The notes under the pieces are model-generated. The model was not told the DNA's origin. It did not search any database and was given only the letters and a program-made list of their open reading frames with translations. This document shows positions 17,853-27,079 of a DNA stretch of 64,000 nucleotides, in pieces. The stretch covers positions 4,588,001 through 4,652,000 of the forward strand of contig CP036163.1 in the NCBI GenBank assembly GCA_019056595.1, in the 5' to 3' direction. Origin of the DNA: Pectobacterium atrosepticum (lineage in GTDB: Bacteria; Pseudomonadota; Gammaproteobacteria; Enterobacterales; Enterobacteriaceae). The position numbers and the translations under genes were made by a program. Within the stretch, counting starts at the first letter, position 1. Each line of letters begins with the position of its first letter.

Positions 17853-17866
17853 TTGATCTAAATCTA
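17853..17866. promoter_or_regulatory. Possible FNR site upstream of dcuB
   Basis: TTGATctaaATCTA matches the FNR consensus TTGAT-N4-ATCAA at 8 of 10 positions. It lies beyond the ERIC element, ~230 bp from the dcuB start. E. coli dcuB is FNR-activated; the site itself is inferred. Confidence 0.4.
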
Positions 17867-18131
17867 TTAATTTTTATCTTTGTCCTATTTCATGAAAATA
17901 AAAGATCTCGCTCGCAATAATTATGTCTTTCTGGTTTCTTTAGTTTTTTAAGTGTAATTTTAATTTATTAATTATTGCGGTGAGCGTTCGTTGGCGCGGT
18001 TGTTAATGATCGGTGGGGTGTTTTTAATAGTGATTAAATTCCTGTTCTTATTTTGTTGTGGTTTGTGTTGTTTTATTTTTTATTTTCGTTAACGATCACC
18101 ACAAAAAATCATACCTTAATGCCAATCGATC

Positions 18132-18147
18132 TACCTCTAATGGAGTA
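18132..18147. promoter_or_regulatory. Possible NarL 7-2-7 site in the dcuB upstream region
   Basis: TACCTCT-AA-TGGAGTA fits the inverted NarL heptamers (TACYYMT-N2-AKRRGTA) at 13 of 14 positions. A further heptamer TACTCAT follows at 18150-18156. Nitrate repression via NarL is known for E. coli dcuB. It is ~510 bp from the start codon, so it matters only if the promoter lies far upstream. The rest of 17774-18491 is AT-rich with no gene seen. Confidence 0.35.
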
Positions 18148-18491
18148 TTTACTCATATTTCGTTGTTTTTAAATGATTAGTTTAAAAATGATAAAATGAA
18201 TCCCTTTTTGGTAATGAAGTCAACGCCAGACCATCGTGGGATTGTCGAAAAATAAAAATAACTGCTCCGTCACCGCTATTCACCTCAGAAATATAGCTAA
18301 CTTGTTCTCTGCTATGTTTGCATTAGATGCGAAGGGGAACGCTCTTTATAGTGTGATTAGTTATTAATATAAAATTTCTATAATTTTTTTAGAATATCTG
18401 GATGCAAACTATTTTCATTTAAAAGAGGAATGTGGCCGAATATCGGCACGTCAGCGACCCTATTTTTTTTCAAACGGCACCCTTTCTGCTG

Positions 18492-19862
18492 TTAGATATG
18501 CACAAAATAGGTCGCTAACTGACGCAGCGTCTGCTCATCCAACGTGCCAGCGTAGTAACGCAACTGTAGCCAAGCCGTCAGCCAAGTATAGCGTGCCTCG
18601 GTCAGGTCGCGTCGTGCGCCATAAAGCTGCTGTTCGGCATTCAGCACATCAAGGTTCACACGCTCCCCACCCTGAACGCTCTTCTGGGTCGCAGTGACCA
18701 ACGCCAGCGCCGATTTTTCCGCCAGTTCATAGGCGCGAATTTTCGCCTGACTGCTGGTGACCAAATTAAACTGGCGACGCAATTCCGTCTGAATGGTTGC
18801 CGTTTGCTCATCTTTTTCCCGCGCGGTTTGCTGATAGCGCTCCTTCGCCTGACGCGTCGCCGCAGAAACGCCGCCGCCAGCAAAAATCGGTACGCTGACA
18901 CGGATGCCAATCGATCGCGTATCGTATTTTTGGTTGTAGCTGTTTTCGGTATCGGACTGGGTGTTGCGGGTGCTGGCGACCAGCGTGACCTGCGGCAGGT
19001 GACCCGCTCGGTTACGCTCAATGCCGTATTTCGCCACGGCAAGTGATTGGTTCAGCGCCAGTAGCTGAGCGTTGTGACGTAACGCCAGCGAGTGCCAGTG
19101 CTGATAGCCCGCAGGCTGAAGCGGTAGCGGTGTGAAGTGTGAGGTTAACGCCGCAAGCTGCTCCACGCCAACTGGCATCCCCAGCAGCGTTTCCAGTTCA
19201 CGCAGGCTGATATCCAGATTGTCCTGCGCTTCGATGAGCTGCGCCTCTGTCAGATTGACCCGCGCCTCGGTTTCCAGCATATCTGTACGGGTGCCTTCTC
19301 CCTGCTGGAAGAGACGTTGATTCAACTGATACTGCTCGCGATAAGCACGTTGTTGTGCCTGAACCAGCGTAATCTGCTCACGGCTAAACAGCACGTTGGT
19401 GTAGGCCTGAAACAGACGTACCAGTAACTGCTGGCTAGCATCGCGCAGTTGTTCGTCCGCCAGCACCGCACTGGCTTCACCTTGCTGATAGCGCGACCAC
19501 GCCGCGTAGTCGATCAGTGGTTGTTGCAGGGAAAAGCTGGAAGCGCGGCTGGTGTAATCCCGCTCCGACTGTTGGCCGCCTGCGGTGACCGTGGAATCGT
19601 TGCGAGACTGATTGTAGTCATAGGTGACTTTCGGCAACAGTCCGGCACGCCCGATGTTCTTCTCTTCGCTGTCGGCGTTGCGTGCATGCACGGCAGCCTG
19701 AAAAGCCGGATCGTGTGTCAGCGCATGCTGCCAGGCTTCCATTAACCCCAGAGCCTGACTCGGTGCGCTGTAGATCAGCGCGAGGAAGAAGGGAGCGGCA
19801 TAAACGAGTACGGCACAGCAGGAGCGGATCGCCGCGCGGTAAATAGATGAAAGGCGCAGCAT
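18492..19862 (-). CDS. TolC-family outer-membrane channel of the type I hemophore exporter (HasF/PrtF-like)
   Basis: A 456-residue outer-membrane efflux protein. An N-terminal hydrophobic segment ending SAPSQALG looks like a signal sequence. Two repeated OEP domains follow, with coiled-coil-rich segments (EASAVLADEQLRDASQQLL; QQLYGARRDLTEARYTW). It resembles PrtF of Dickeya proteases and TolC. It starts 2 bp after the HasE-like gene with a GAGGAGT ribosome site, so it is co-expressed with the ABC and adaptor proteins. It would form the outer-membrane tunnel for HasA export. A dedicated channel gene within the has operon differs from Serratia, which uses unlinked TolC. Confidence 0.88.
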   Translation of the reverse strand: MLRLSSIYRAAIRSCCAVLVYAAPFFLALIYSAPSQALGLMEAWQHALTHDPAFQAAVHARNADSEEKNIGRAGLLPKVTYDYNQSRNDSTVTAGGQQSERDYTSRASSFSLQQPLIDYAAWSRYQQGEASAVLADEQLRDASQQLLVRLFQAYTNVLFSREQITLVQAQQRAYREQYQLNQRLFQQGEGTRTDMLETEARVNLTEAQLIEAQDNLDISLRELETLLGMPVGVEQLAALTSHFTPLPLQPAGYQHWHSLALRHNAQLLALNQSLAVAKYGIERNRAGHLPQVTLVASTRNTQSDTENSYNQKYDTRSIGIRVSVPIFAGGGVSAATRQAKERYQQTAREKDEQTATIQTELRRQFNLVTSSQAKIRAYELAEKSALALVTATQKSVQGGERVNLDVLNAEQQLYGARRDLTEARYTWLTAWLQLRYYAGTLDEQTLRQLATYFVHI

Positions 19863-19864
19863 GA

Positions 19865-21223
19865 TTACTCCTCGGTCAGCGCCAGATGCAGGCGATCGGA
19901 AAGTGGTTTGAACAGGTAGTTGAGCAGGGAACGCTCGCCAGTGCGAATAAAGGCTTCCACTGGCATACCGGGGCGAACATCTAGTCCGGCGAGCTGCTGC
20001 TTACCTTGTTCATCGACGTGAATACGCAAGGCGTAATACGGTTTTCCTGTCTGTTGCTCGACTAATTGGTCGGCACCGATGAGCGCGACAACGCCGGAAA
20101 TACGCGGTGTGGTACTTTGATTGAAAGCGGAAAACAGCAGCTCGACCGGCAGCCCGTTATTGACTCTGTCCACCAGCTCGATAGGCAGTTGTGCGTCAAT
20201 TAATAACGGTTGCCCATCGGGAACGATCTCCATCAGCATCTGCCCGCTATTCACCACGCCGCCTTCGGTATGCAGCGCCAGCCCGACGACCGTGCCGCTG
20301 GCGGGGGCGCGAATGTGCGTGTGCTGAAGCTCATACTCCGCGGTTTTCAGCCGCTGGGTGAGATCCTGAATGGAACGCTGGGTATCAGCGAGCTGGGCGC
20401 GTACGTCTTTTTGATATTCGTTCTGACTTTGCTGGATCCTTTGTTCCAACTCGACGACCTGCTGCTGGAGTTGCACCTGATTATTGCGTTCCTGCGCAAT
20501 CGCGCCTGCCAACTGAGCGGCCTGTCGCTCGACGTCCAGCAGGCGATTACGGGCGATATAGCCTTCTTGCGCCAATGGACGCAGCCCGCGTAGCTGTTCA
20601 TTGACGATCTGGAACTGCGTTTGACTGCTGGCAAGCAACGCCTGTGAACCCTGCGACTGGGCTTTTGCCCCGATTATTGCAGCCTGCATGGCGGCGCGTT
20701 CCTGTTGCAGCGCCGCGCGACGACTGATGAAAAGCTGCTGTTGGGCGATCTGAATTTGCTGTGTGACGGTGCTGTATGGCTCTATGGCGGCAGGGAAGAG
20801 GATTGTGCTCAGATCGTCGCGTTCCGCCAGCAGGCGCGCTTCGCCTGCGTGTGCTTCCTGCAACTGCGTGGCTAAATTATCGCGCTGTGCCTGAGCGGGA
20901 ATTTGATCCAGCGTGGCAAGAATTTGCCCAGCCTGCACACGGTCGCCATCTCGCACGGTAAGCGAGGCGATGCGTCCGCTACTGACGGGCTGCACTGCTT
21001 TGCGGTTATCCGCGACGACGACGCGACCGGACACAGCGACGCCTTTATCCAACGGTGCCATGCCTGCCCAAAGTAGCAGGCCACCAAAACCAACCAGAAC
21101 CAGCCAGAGCCCATGTTTCAGATAGCGTCCGGCATCGGTATGTAACGGCATCGCTGCGACATTATCCTCCACCGGATGCTGTGGGGCTGTCGGCTGTGAT
21201 GTGACTTCGCGTAACGCGGACAT
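19865..21223 (-). CDS. hasE: HasE/PrtE-like periplasmic adaptor (HlyD family) of the hemophore exporter
   Basis: A 452-residue membrane fusion protein. One N-terminal TM (~34-54, LWLVLVGFGGLLLWAGMAPL) is followed by a biotinyl-lipoyl-like strand (SGRIASLTVRDGDRVQAGQ), a long alpha-helical hairpin rich in Gln/Glu (~100-300) and the second lipoyl half (IRAPASGTVVGLALHTEGG). It is typical of PrtE/HasE adaptors of protease/hemophore type I systems. It sits between the ABC ATPase and TolC-like genes in the same direction. It bridges inner and outer membrane components during HasA secretion. Confidence 0.92.
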   Translation of the reverse strand: MSALREVTSQPTAPQHPVEDNVAAMPLHTDAGRYLKHGLWLVLVGFGGLLLWAGMAPLDKGVAVSGRVVVADNRKAVQPVSSGRIASLTVRDGDRVQAGQILATLDQIPAQAQRDNLATQLQEAHAGEARLLAERDDLSTILFPAAIEPYSTVTQQIQIAQQQLFISRRAALQQERAAMQAAIIGAKAQSQGSQALLASSQTQFQIVNEQLRGLRPLAQEGYIARNRLLDVERQAAQLAGAIAQERNNQVQLQQQVVELEQRIQQSQNEYQKDVRAQLADTQRSIQDLTQRLKTAEYELQHTHIRAPASGTVVGLALHTEGGVVNSGQMLMEIVPDGQPLLIDAQLPIELVDRVNNGLPVELLFSAFNQSTTPRISGVVALIGADQLVEQQTGKPYYALRIHVDEQGKQQLAGLDVRPGMPVEAFIRTGERSLLNYLFKPLSDRLHLALTEE

Positions 21224-21287
21224 GGTTATCCTCTTCTTTCCGTGATGCTTTCCTGACGACAGGCGTTGGTGACCAATGCGCTAAGCC

Positions 21288-23147
21288 TCATTTATCTGGT
21301 GTGGCATGGCGAGGCGTCGGCGCGCTGTACACCATGCTGAGACCCGTTGAGCCGGGCTCCTTTGGGCTAAAGGCATTCGCGGCGTCGGCTGTTTTAACCG
21401 GTGCGGGTTTGGCGCTGACGGGTTTAGTCATCGGTTTGGTCATAGACGCATTGGCGGGCTTGGCACGCTGGAGTTCTTTCAGCACCTGCTCTGTTGCGCC
21501 GAAATACTGGATCTGCCCAGCGCGCAGGACTAACAGCTTATTGGCGCAGGACAGTAGGGCGGGTTTATGCGTGATCAGTACCTGCGTGCTTTTGGCCTCC
21601 TGCTGCGCGGCAATCGCGGCTAATAAGGCTTTCTCGCCGTCGTCATCCAGACTGGCATTCGGTTCATCCATCACGATTAGGCGTGGCTGGTTGTAAATGG
21701 TTCTGGCAAGGGCGACGCGCTGTTTCTGTCCGCCGGACAGCCCGGCACCACCTTCGCCCAAAAGTGTATCGTAGCCCTGCGGCAGCCGTAGAATCATCTC
21801 GTGAACGCCTGCCGTGATGGCTGCGGCGACGATTTTCTCGGGATCCGGTTGAGTGAAGCGCGCGATATTTTCGGCAATCGTTCCGCTGAAAAGCTGCACA
21901 TCTTGCGGCAGATAGCCGACAAAACGGCCTACGTCACCTTTGTCCCACTGGTGCATGTCGGCACCGTCCAGCCTGACTTTGCCGCCGAGTGCAGGCATGG
22001 CAGCAACCAGCAAGCGGGCGAGGGTGGATTTACCTGAACCTGACGGGCCTAAGATGCCGAGTACATCGCCGGGAGCCAGTTCAAATGTGATATTGGCGAG
22101 GATGGGAGTGCGGGTGTTGGGCGCGTTGGCGCTGAGCTGTTCCACCTGAAGTTTACCCTCTGGTGCGGGCAGTGCCATGCCAGCAGGTCGCGCGGGGTGA
22201 TTATCGAGCAAGATATTGACACGCTGCCAGGCGAGACGCGCCTGCATCCACTGTTTCCAGACGCCAATGATCTGATCGATCGGGCTGAGTACGCGTCCCA
22301 CTAGAATGGAACCCGCAATCATCATTCCGGGTGTGATATCGCCGTTGACGGCCAGTAGTGCGCCCAAACCTAGCATTAGCGACTGAAGCGCCAGCCGGGT
22401 ACTCTTCGTCAGCGAGGTAATGTTGGCGCTCTTTTCGCTGGCAACATTCTGATAATAGAGAAACGCTTTATGCTGTGTCAGCCAGCGCTCGCGCATGGCA
22501 GGTAGCATTCCCATCGCTTCGATAGCGTCGGCGTTGCGCAGGTTGGCATTGGCTTGATGAGTCGCCTGAACGGTGTTTTGTGCGGCTAATGCCAACGGTT
22601 CGCGCGTCAGTTTTTGATTCAGCCAGGCGAGTACAATCAGCACGATAGCCCCCGCCAGCGCCATGACGCCCAGCCAGGGATGCAGTAAGAAGATCACTAA
22701 GAGATAAACGGGAAACCACGGCGCATCAAAGAAAGCGAACAGCGCGTTCCCAGTGGCGAACTGACGCAGGGCAGTAAGATCGTTTAAGGCTTGTCCGGCA
22801 CCTGCCGTTCCGTTCTTGAGGTTGCTTTCAAATGCCGCATTGTAGACACGCTGATTCAAACGCATATCCATCTGCGTACCGAGGCGGATTACCACGGCGC
22901 TGCGTATCCATTCTAATAATCCCATCAATAAAAACAGCACTAGCATAATGATCGTCAGCATCGCCAGCGTCATAGTGCTGCTGGACGGCAGTACGCGGTC
23001 ATAGACCTGGAGCATATAAATAGCTGGTGCCAGCATCAGCAGGTTGATGACGGCGCTGAACAGGCCAATTCCCCAGAACCCCTGGCGATAGGCGGCCAGC
23101 GCGGCAATAATCTCCCTGCCTGATGAAGCTGGATGGGGTACGGACAT
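21288..23147 (-). CDS. hasD: HasD-like type I secretion ABC transporter
   Basis: A 619-residue fused membrane-ATPase exporter of the PrtD/HasD type, with no C39 peptidase domain. Six TM helices lie in the first ~300 residues. Walker A is GPSGSGKST (~367), the signature [14 protein letters not shown] and Walker [16 protein letters not shown]. The start at 23147 is chosen by AAGGAA upstream; the frame is open 36 codons further. After the ABC domain it carries an unusual ~60-residue tail rich in Pro, Lys, Ala and Thr ([15 protein letters not shown]). It recognises the C-terminal signal of HasA and powers its export. Confidence 0.92.
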   Translation of the reverse strand: MSVPHPASSGREIIAALAAYRQGFWGIGLFSAVINLLMLAPAIYMLQVYDRVLPSSSTMTLAMLTIIMLVLFLLMGLLEWIRSAVVIRLGTQMDMRLNQRVYNAAFESNLKNGTAGAGQALNDLTALRQFATGNALFAFFDAPWFPVYLLVIFLLHPWLGVMALAGAIVLIVLAWLNQKLTREPLALAAQNTVQATHQANANLRNADAIEAMGMLPAMRERWLTQHKAFLYYQNVASEKSANITSLTKSTRLALQSLMLGLGALLAVNGDITPGMMIAGSILVGRVLSPIDQIIGVWKQWMQARLAWQRVNILLDNHPARPAGMALPAPEGKLQVEQLSANAPNTRTPILANITFELAPGDVLGILGPSGSGKSTLARLLVAAMPALGGKVRLDGADMHQWDKGDVGRFVGYLPQDVQLFSGTIAENIARFTQPDPEKIVAAAITAGVHEMILRLPQGYDTLLGEGGAGLSGGQKQRVALARTIYNQPRLIVMDEPNASLDDDGEKALLAAIAAQQEAKSTQVLITHKPALLSCANKLLVLRAGQIQYFGATEQVLKELQRAKPANASMTKPMTKPVSAKPAPVKTADAANAFSPKEPGSTGLSMVYSAPTPRHATPDK

Positions 23148-23296
23148 GGGATGTTCCTTCTTCAATAAAATCGCCATCGTTCTCATTGTGGGGTGCCCAC
23201 AACGTGGAAGAGGGAGGAAGTGGTTAGCCGTACCGCTATTGACGCGGCTTCCCAACGGTTATTACACTTAATAGACCGCCGCGGTGCCGTACCCGT

Positions 23297-23342
23297 CAGA
23301 CTTTAAGCTGCTTCCCTGCAACTCGAATTATCTGGGGTATAT
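23297..23342. repeat. Fragment of the ERIC-type repeat between hasA and hasD
   Basis: The sequence from cagactttaagc to aattatctggggtatata repeats the right end of the 1403-1599 element in degenerate form. It lies in the hasA-hasD spacer. Confidence 0.5.
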
Positions 23343-23372
23343 ACTCTCTCCGTACCGCGACGGTGTTCACTC

Positions 23373-23404
23373 AAACGGCTAAAAGCGTCATCTTTTAGCC
23401 GTTT
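23373..23404 (-). terminator. Perfect 13-bp stem-loop directly after hasA
   Basis: AAACGGCTAAAAG and CTTTTAGCCGTTT pair perfectly around a 6-nt loop, starting 3 bp past the hasA stop. A short T-run is built into the stem end. It lies inside an operon, so a partial terminator or 3' stabiliser that raises hasA over hasDE is likely. Confidence 0.75.
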
Positions 23405-23406
23405 TC

Positions 23407-24024
23407 TTATGCCGCCAGCAGATCGGCCGTTTCGGCGACGCCGACAACGTCAACCACGGTATCGGCAGAGAGTGCCGCATCAGAGGTTGCTGTCGCGAAG
23501 CTCAAGCTATCCAGGCTGGCGTTAATATCGATACCGGCATTCGTCAGTGCATCTAGCAGCGGCTGAACCTGACCACCCATCAAGCCGTAAATCACGTCAT
23601 GAACCACACCGCGATCGCTAACGGTCAGGTTGGCCACATCGGTGGAGAGATCCAGACCGCTGAAGGTGACTTCCGGTTCGACAAGAGAATACGTGGTGCC
23701 CGCTGTGGTGCCACCTTGCAGAACATTACCGAATGACAGGCTGTCCAGATCGCCGTACAGCGTATGAGCGGGAGGGGAGAAGAGGCTATAGGTCAGATCG
23801 CCTCCTGCAATGAGCGCGGAGAAATCGTTCTGCGTACTCGTGATCGCATATTGAGAACCGTCTATAAAGGTATCGCCGCCGTAAAAGCCCCCAGTGTTAT
23901 TGCCACCGACTTGTGTATTACCCGTGGTATGGTTAACGTCACCAAACGCTGCTGACCATTCAGTCAGGTAGTTGGCAATGCTGTAATTGGCATAGTAGGC
24001 ATCGTAGGTAATTGCAAAACTCAT
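23407..24024 (-). CDS. hasA: HasA hemophore
   Basis: A 205-residue secreted heme-binding protein with no Sec signal peptide. It follows Serratia HasA closely (ITYDAYYANYSIANYL, FGDVNHTTGN, GGFYGG, SQYAITST, PPAHTLYGDLDSLSFG, GVVHDVIYGLMGG). The heme-binding residues align as His32 on the first loop, Tyr79 on the second and the supporting His87. The C-terminal AETADLLAA resembles the Serratia secretion signal end. It captures heme from host or environmental hemoproteins and passes it to HasR. The GAGGAATC ribosome site precedes the ATG at 24024. Confidence 0.96.
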   Translation of the reverse strand: MSFAITYDAYYANYSIANYLTEWSAAFGDVNHTTGNTQVGGNNTGGFYGGDTFIDGSQYAITSTQNDFSALIAGGDLTYSLFSPPAHTLYGDLDSLSFGNVLQGGTTAGTTYSLVEPEVTFSGLDLSTDVANLTVSDRGVVHDVIYGLMGGQVQPLLDALTNAGIDINASLDSLSFATATSDAALSADTVVDVVGVAETADLLAA

Positions 24025-24141
24025 AATAGATTCCTCATTAACTAACGATCGACAGGCACGGTCATCCGTGTCTGTTGTGAAAGAGGATGAGCCATCCCAT
24101 CCCCTTTGTTTTCCTGTCTCCCGCGTTGGGAAACAGAGAAA

Positions 24142-26820
24142 TCAGAATCGGTATTCCACACCAGCCTGCACCGTTCTGCCTCGGCTTGGCGTGTAACCCA
24201 GTGATTCGCCATAGCTCACGATGTAAGTACGGTTAGCAATATTCTCGACGGAACCGCGCAGCGTCAGGCTGTCGGTCAGGCGATAGCTAGCGTAAAGATC
24301 GTAAACTTCATATTTGGGCCAATCGGCTAAATAGGCGGAATTGCTCGGTGCGGCGGTATCCTGATAGCCGGGAGCAAAACGCATCGTGACGCCCATATCC
24401 AGTTTGCGATCGAAGACGCGTGTCCCCAGCGTGACGGAACCGCGGTCACCGGGTAGATAGGCGGCGTTGCTGAATAACAGCGTTTTCTGGCAAGAAGAAT
24501 CGCTGGCGGTGGTATCGACCGGCGTGGAGTAATAGTTACCTCTGGAGCCACCAACGTTTGTGACGCCGCCCATCCAGGCCACTGGCGCACAGAAATCGTT
24601 ATTGCCGATCATGTGGGTGTAGGTGGCATCGACATATAAAAAGCCCGCGTCGTAATTAAGCTGGTATTCCATGCCGCGGAAACGACTTTTCGCCAGATTG
24701 TTCTGGAACACGGAATTGCTGAGGGAATAGCCGTTGTAGCCCGGTTTATTGCGCGCGCCGTTCAGGCTGATGTAGTTGTTTATCCGCGTGTCGAAGTAGG
24801 ACACCTTGGTGACCAGCCTGTCGCCATCAATGAACAATTCGGGTTTCTGAATATTGAACCCGACCTCCCAGGCGCGTGAGCGCTCCGGCTTGAGGTTGGG
24901 ATTCGGATACAGGTAATAGTTGCCCGCGCTGTAGGTGCCGTTGGCGAAGGTTTCACTGACGGAAGGTGGCCGCCAGGACAGGCCGTAGCTGGTGAACAGC
25001 TGTAGCCATTCAATGCCAGGGCGGACGCCAGCAAACAGCGTGGGGGAAAGTTTGCCGTGCTCGTCATCGACATTCCAATCCTGCGTAGTAGTCACGAACG
25101 ATGGACAGCGCGCGATCGATCCTTCCTTACAGGGATCCGCGATGGTATAGGGAATTTCCCGATAGCTGATGCTGGTGGTGCCGCGTAACTGGTAGCGATC
25201 GTAACGCAGACCACCTTGCAGCGTCACCCACTCGTCGTAGGCGTAATTCAGGTTAGCGAACAGGCTGGCCATCGCACGGTTCCCTTCTGGGGTCGCGTTA
25301 CTTGCTGTGCTGTTGGTGCTGTCCGTGGTGATTTTGTCGTAATAGAAGTCCAACCCATAATCGGCTTTCAGATCGTGCGCGCCCTGTTGCCACAGCGTCG
25401 ACGTGTTTTGCGCCTGCGCGCCGTAGGTGCGTAATCGCGTGCTTTCGTGATACGCGCTCGTATTGGAGAGGGCGTAATTATCGGTGTCGTTATTGGTATC
25501 GGCGTAATAAATCTTGGCCTTAAAATCCAGCCAGCGCTGGTTATCCGGCTTCAAGCTGTAATCCAGTGCGGTACTGCGTGCCATAATGTCGCTGTGTCCG
25601 CTGGCTCGCCAGCCCAGTTCGGTATTGGAGAGGTTGGACAACGTCCCTGCATTTTCGGAAGACGTTTGCGTTTGCATATAGCTGAGCTGGACGCGCTGGT
25701 TGGCGGGCAGATTCCAGCCGACTTTCGCCAGCCGTGAGCGCATGGTGTAGGCTGCATTGCTCACTTTCTGATGCTTTAAGTTATTCGCCCACGTTTCGTA
25801 ATTGCTTGAACTGCCCGGGATACGAATACTCCCGAGGTTGCCGTCATTACCCGGCCAGTAGTCGCCCAAATGGCGTTCGCTGGCACCGAGCAGAATATCG
25901 CCGCTCTCGTTGCCTAGTGCGAGAATGCCGCTACCGATAAAATGCGTTCCGTTGTCGCCCGTGCTGGCGTGTAGTTTTCCGCCCAGCTCTTTACCCGGAG
26001 CCAGAAAATCGCGAGCACTGGCCGTATTAAACGTGGCGACGCCGCCCAGCGTGCCCGCGCTGCCCATCACGTTTGTTGCACCTTTTTCAATGGTCGCGCC
26101 GGAGAGCAGTTCCGAGTCGATATACATCTGTCCGTTACGCTGGCCGTAACCCGTTTTTTGGAAATTCTGCCGCACGCCGTCGATATTCATATTCACGCGA
26201 CCAAAATCCTGTATCCCGCGAATGTTCACCGACAGCGCAGGATCCTGCTGGCTGACGCTGGAGTAAACGCCAGCGGATTGTTCCAGCATATCGGCGGCGT
26301 GGCGGGCAGGGCGGTTATCCATCTGCTCGCGTGATATGACGCTGATGGCACGCGGTTGTTCGTAGATCCAGTCACCCGGATTGGCGACGGTAAAGGCGCG
26401 AACTGTCATCACATCGTCTATTTTTGCCGTATCGACGTGAGTTGAACGAGGGCGCAGAGTAATCACGCCATTGCTGCCGATCTGAAAATCAACTGGGTTG
26501 GCACCGATCATCTGGCGCAGTCCTTGCTCGGGTGTGAAACGTCCTTGAAGCCCGGCGGCCTGCATATCTTCCAGTTTTACGTCAGCAAAAAAGACCTGTA
26601 ACCCAGCCTGTTCGGCGAAGCGCAGTAGCGCGCTGCTCAGTGGCTGCGCGCTGATGGAAAAGGCGACGCTCTGACGAGTGGCTTCCTGAACGTTGGTGGC
26701 CTGTGTCTCCGCTTGCGCATAGTGGAGCGAACCCGACAGCGAAAGTGCGATGCTGACGGCAAGGGAAAGTGGATTAAGCTGTAACAAACGGCTGTCTTGC
26801 TGTTGTGTTTTTTTAAACAT
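24142..26820 (-). CDS. hasR: HasR, TonB-dependent heme/hemophore receptor with signalling domain
   Basis: An 892-residue outer-membrane receptor. A signal peptide (SLAVSIALSLSGSLHYAQA) is followed by a secretin/TonB short N-terminal (STN) signalling domain (~50-105), a plug domain (PRAISVISREQMDNRPARHA, NIRGIQDFGRVNMNIDGVRQ) and a 22-strand-type barrel ending ...GVEYRF with the terminal Phe. It receives heme from HasA and transports it with TonB energy. The STN domain signals through HasS to HasI. It has its own Fur-box-like site upstream and is followed by hasA after 117 bp. Confidence 0.95.
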   Translation of the reverse strand: MFKKTQQQDSRLLQLNPLSLAVSIALSLSGSLHYAQAETQATNVQEATRQSVAFSISAQPLSSALLRFAEQAGLQVFFADVKLEDMQAAGLQGRFTPEQGLRQMIGANPVDFQIGSNGVITLRPRSTHVDTAKIDDVMTVRAFTVANPGDWIYEQPRAISVISREQMDNRPARHAADMLEQSAGVYSSVSQQDPALSVNIRGIQDFGRVNMNIDGVRQNFQKTGYGQRNGQMYIDSELLSGATIEKGATNVMGSAGTLGGVATFNTASARDFLAPGKELGGKLHASTGDNGTHFIGSGILALGNESGDILLGASERHLGDYWPGNDGNLGSIRIPGSSSNYETWANNLKHQKVSNAAYTMRSRLAKVGWNLPANQRVQLSYMQTQTSSENAGTLSNLSNTELGWRASGHSDIMARSTALDYSLKPDNQRWLDFKAKIYYADTNNDTDNYALSNTSAYHESTRLRTYGAQAQNTSTLWQQGAHDLKADYGLDFYYDKITTDSTNSTASNATPEGNRAMASLFANLNYAYDEWVTLQGGLRYDRYQLRGTTSISYREIPYTIADPCKEGSIARCPSFVTTTQDWNVDDEHGKLSPTLFAGVRPGIEWLQLFTSYGLSWRPPSVSETFANGTYSAGNYYLYPNPNLKPERSRAWEVGFNIQKPELFIDGDRLVTKVSYFDTRINNYISLNGARNKPGYNGYSLSNSVFQNNLAKSRFRGMEYQLNYDAGFLYVDATYTHMIGNNDFCAPVAWMGGVTNVGGSRGNYYSTPVDTTASDSSCQKTLLFSNAAYLPGDRGSVTLGTRVFDRKLDMGVTMRFAPGYQDTAAPSNSAYLADWPKYEVYDLYASYRLTDSLTLRGSVENIANRTYIVSYGESLGYTPSRGRTVQAGVEYRF

Positions 26821-26896
26821 TTTTCGCCTGGTCTGTCATCCGTTAAATCATCAATAAGCATTAATAACAAAGGGATAATTACCCTTTTTTTCTTAA

Positions 26897-26920
26897 TGAA
26901 AATGATAATAAAAATCATTA
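26897..26920. promoter_or_regulatory. Fur box upstream of hasR
   Basis: tgaaaatgataataaaaatc-atta is a near match to overlapping GATAAT-type Fur hexamers, 77-100 bp before the hasR start. Iron repression of hasR is expected; HasI-dependent transcription probably starts in the same spacer. Confidence 0.75.
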
Positions 26921-27079
26921 CCTAAATATGAAGACGGCTGAGATGACAGAACCCGTAAAAAAATATTTAAATTTTTTTCTCCGCTGAGTTGCGACTTTGT
27001 GAACGTAAAGGGTTTTTTCGGGTGATTGCCACTCCCGAGCGGCATGGCAGGAGTGGGGAATACAGGCAGGAGAAGGGGA

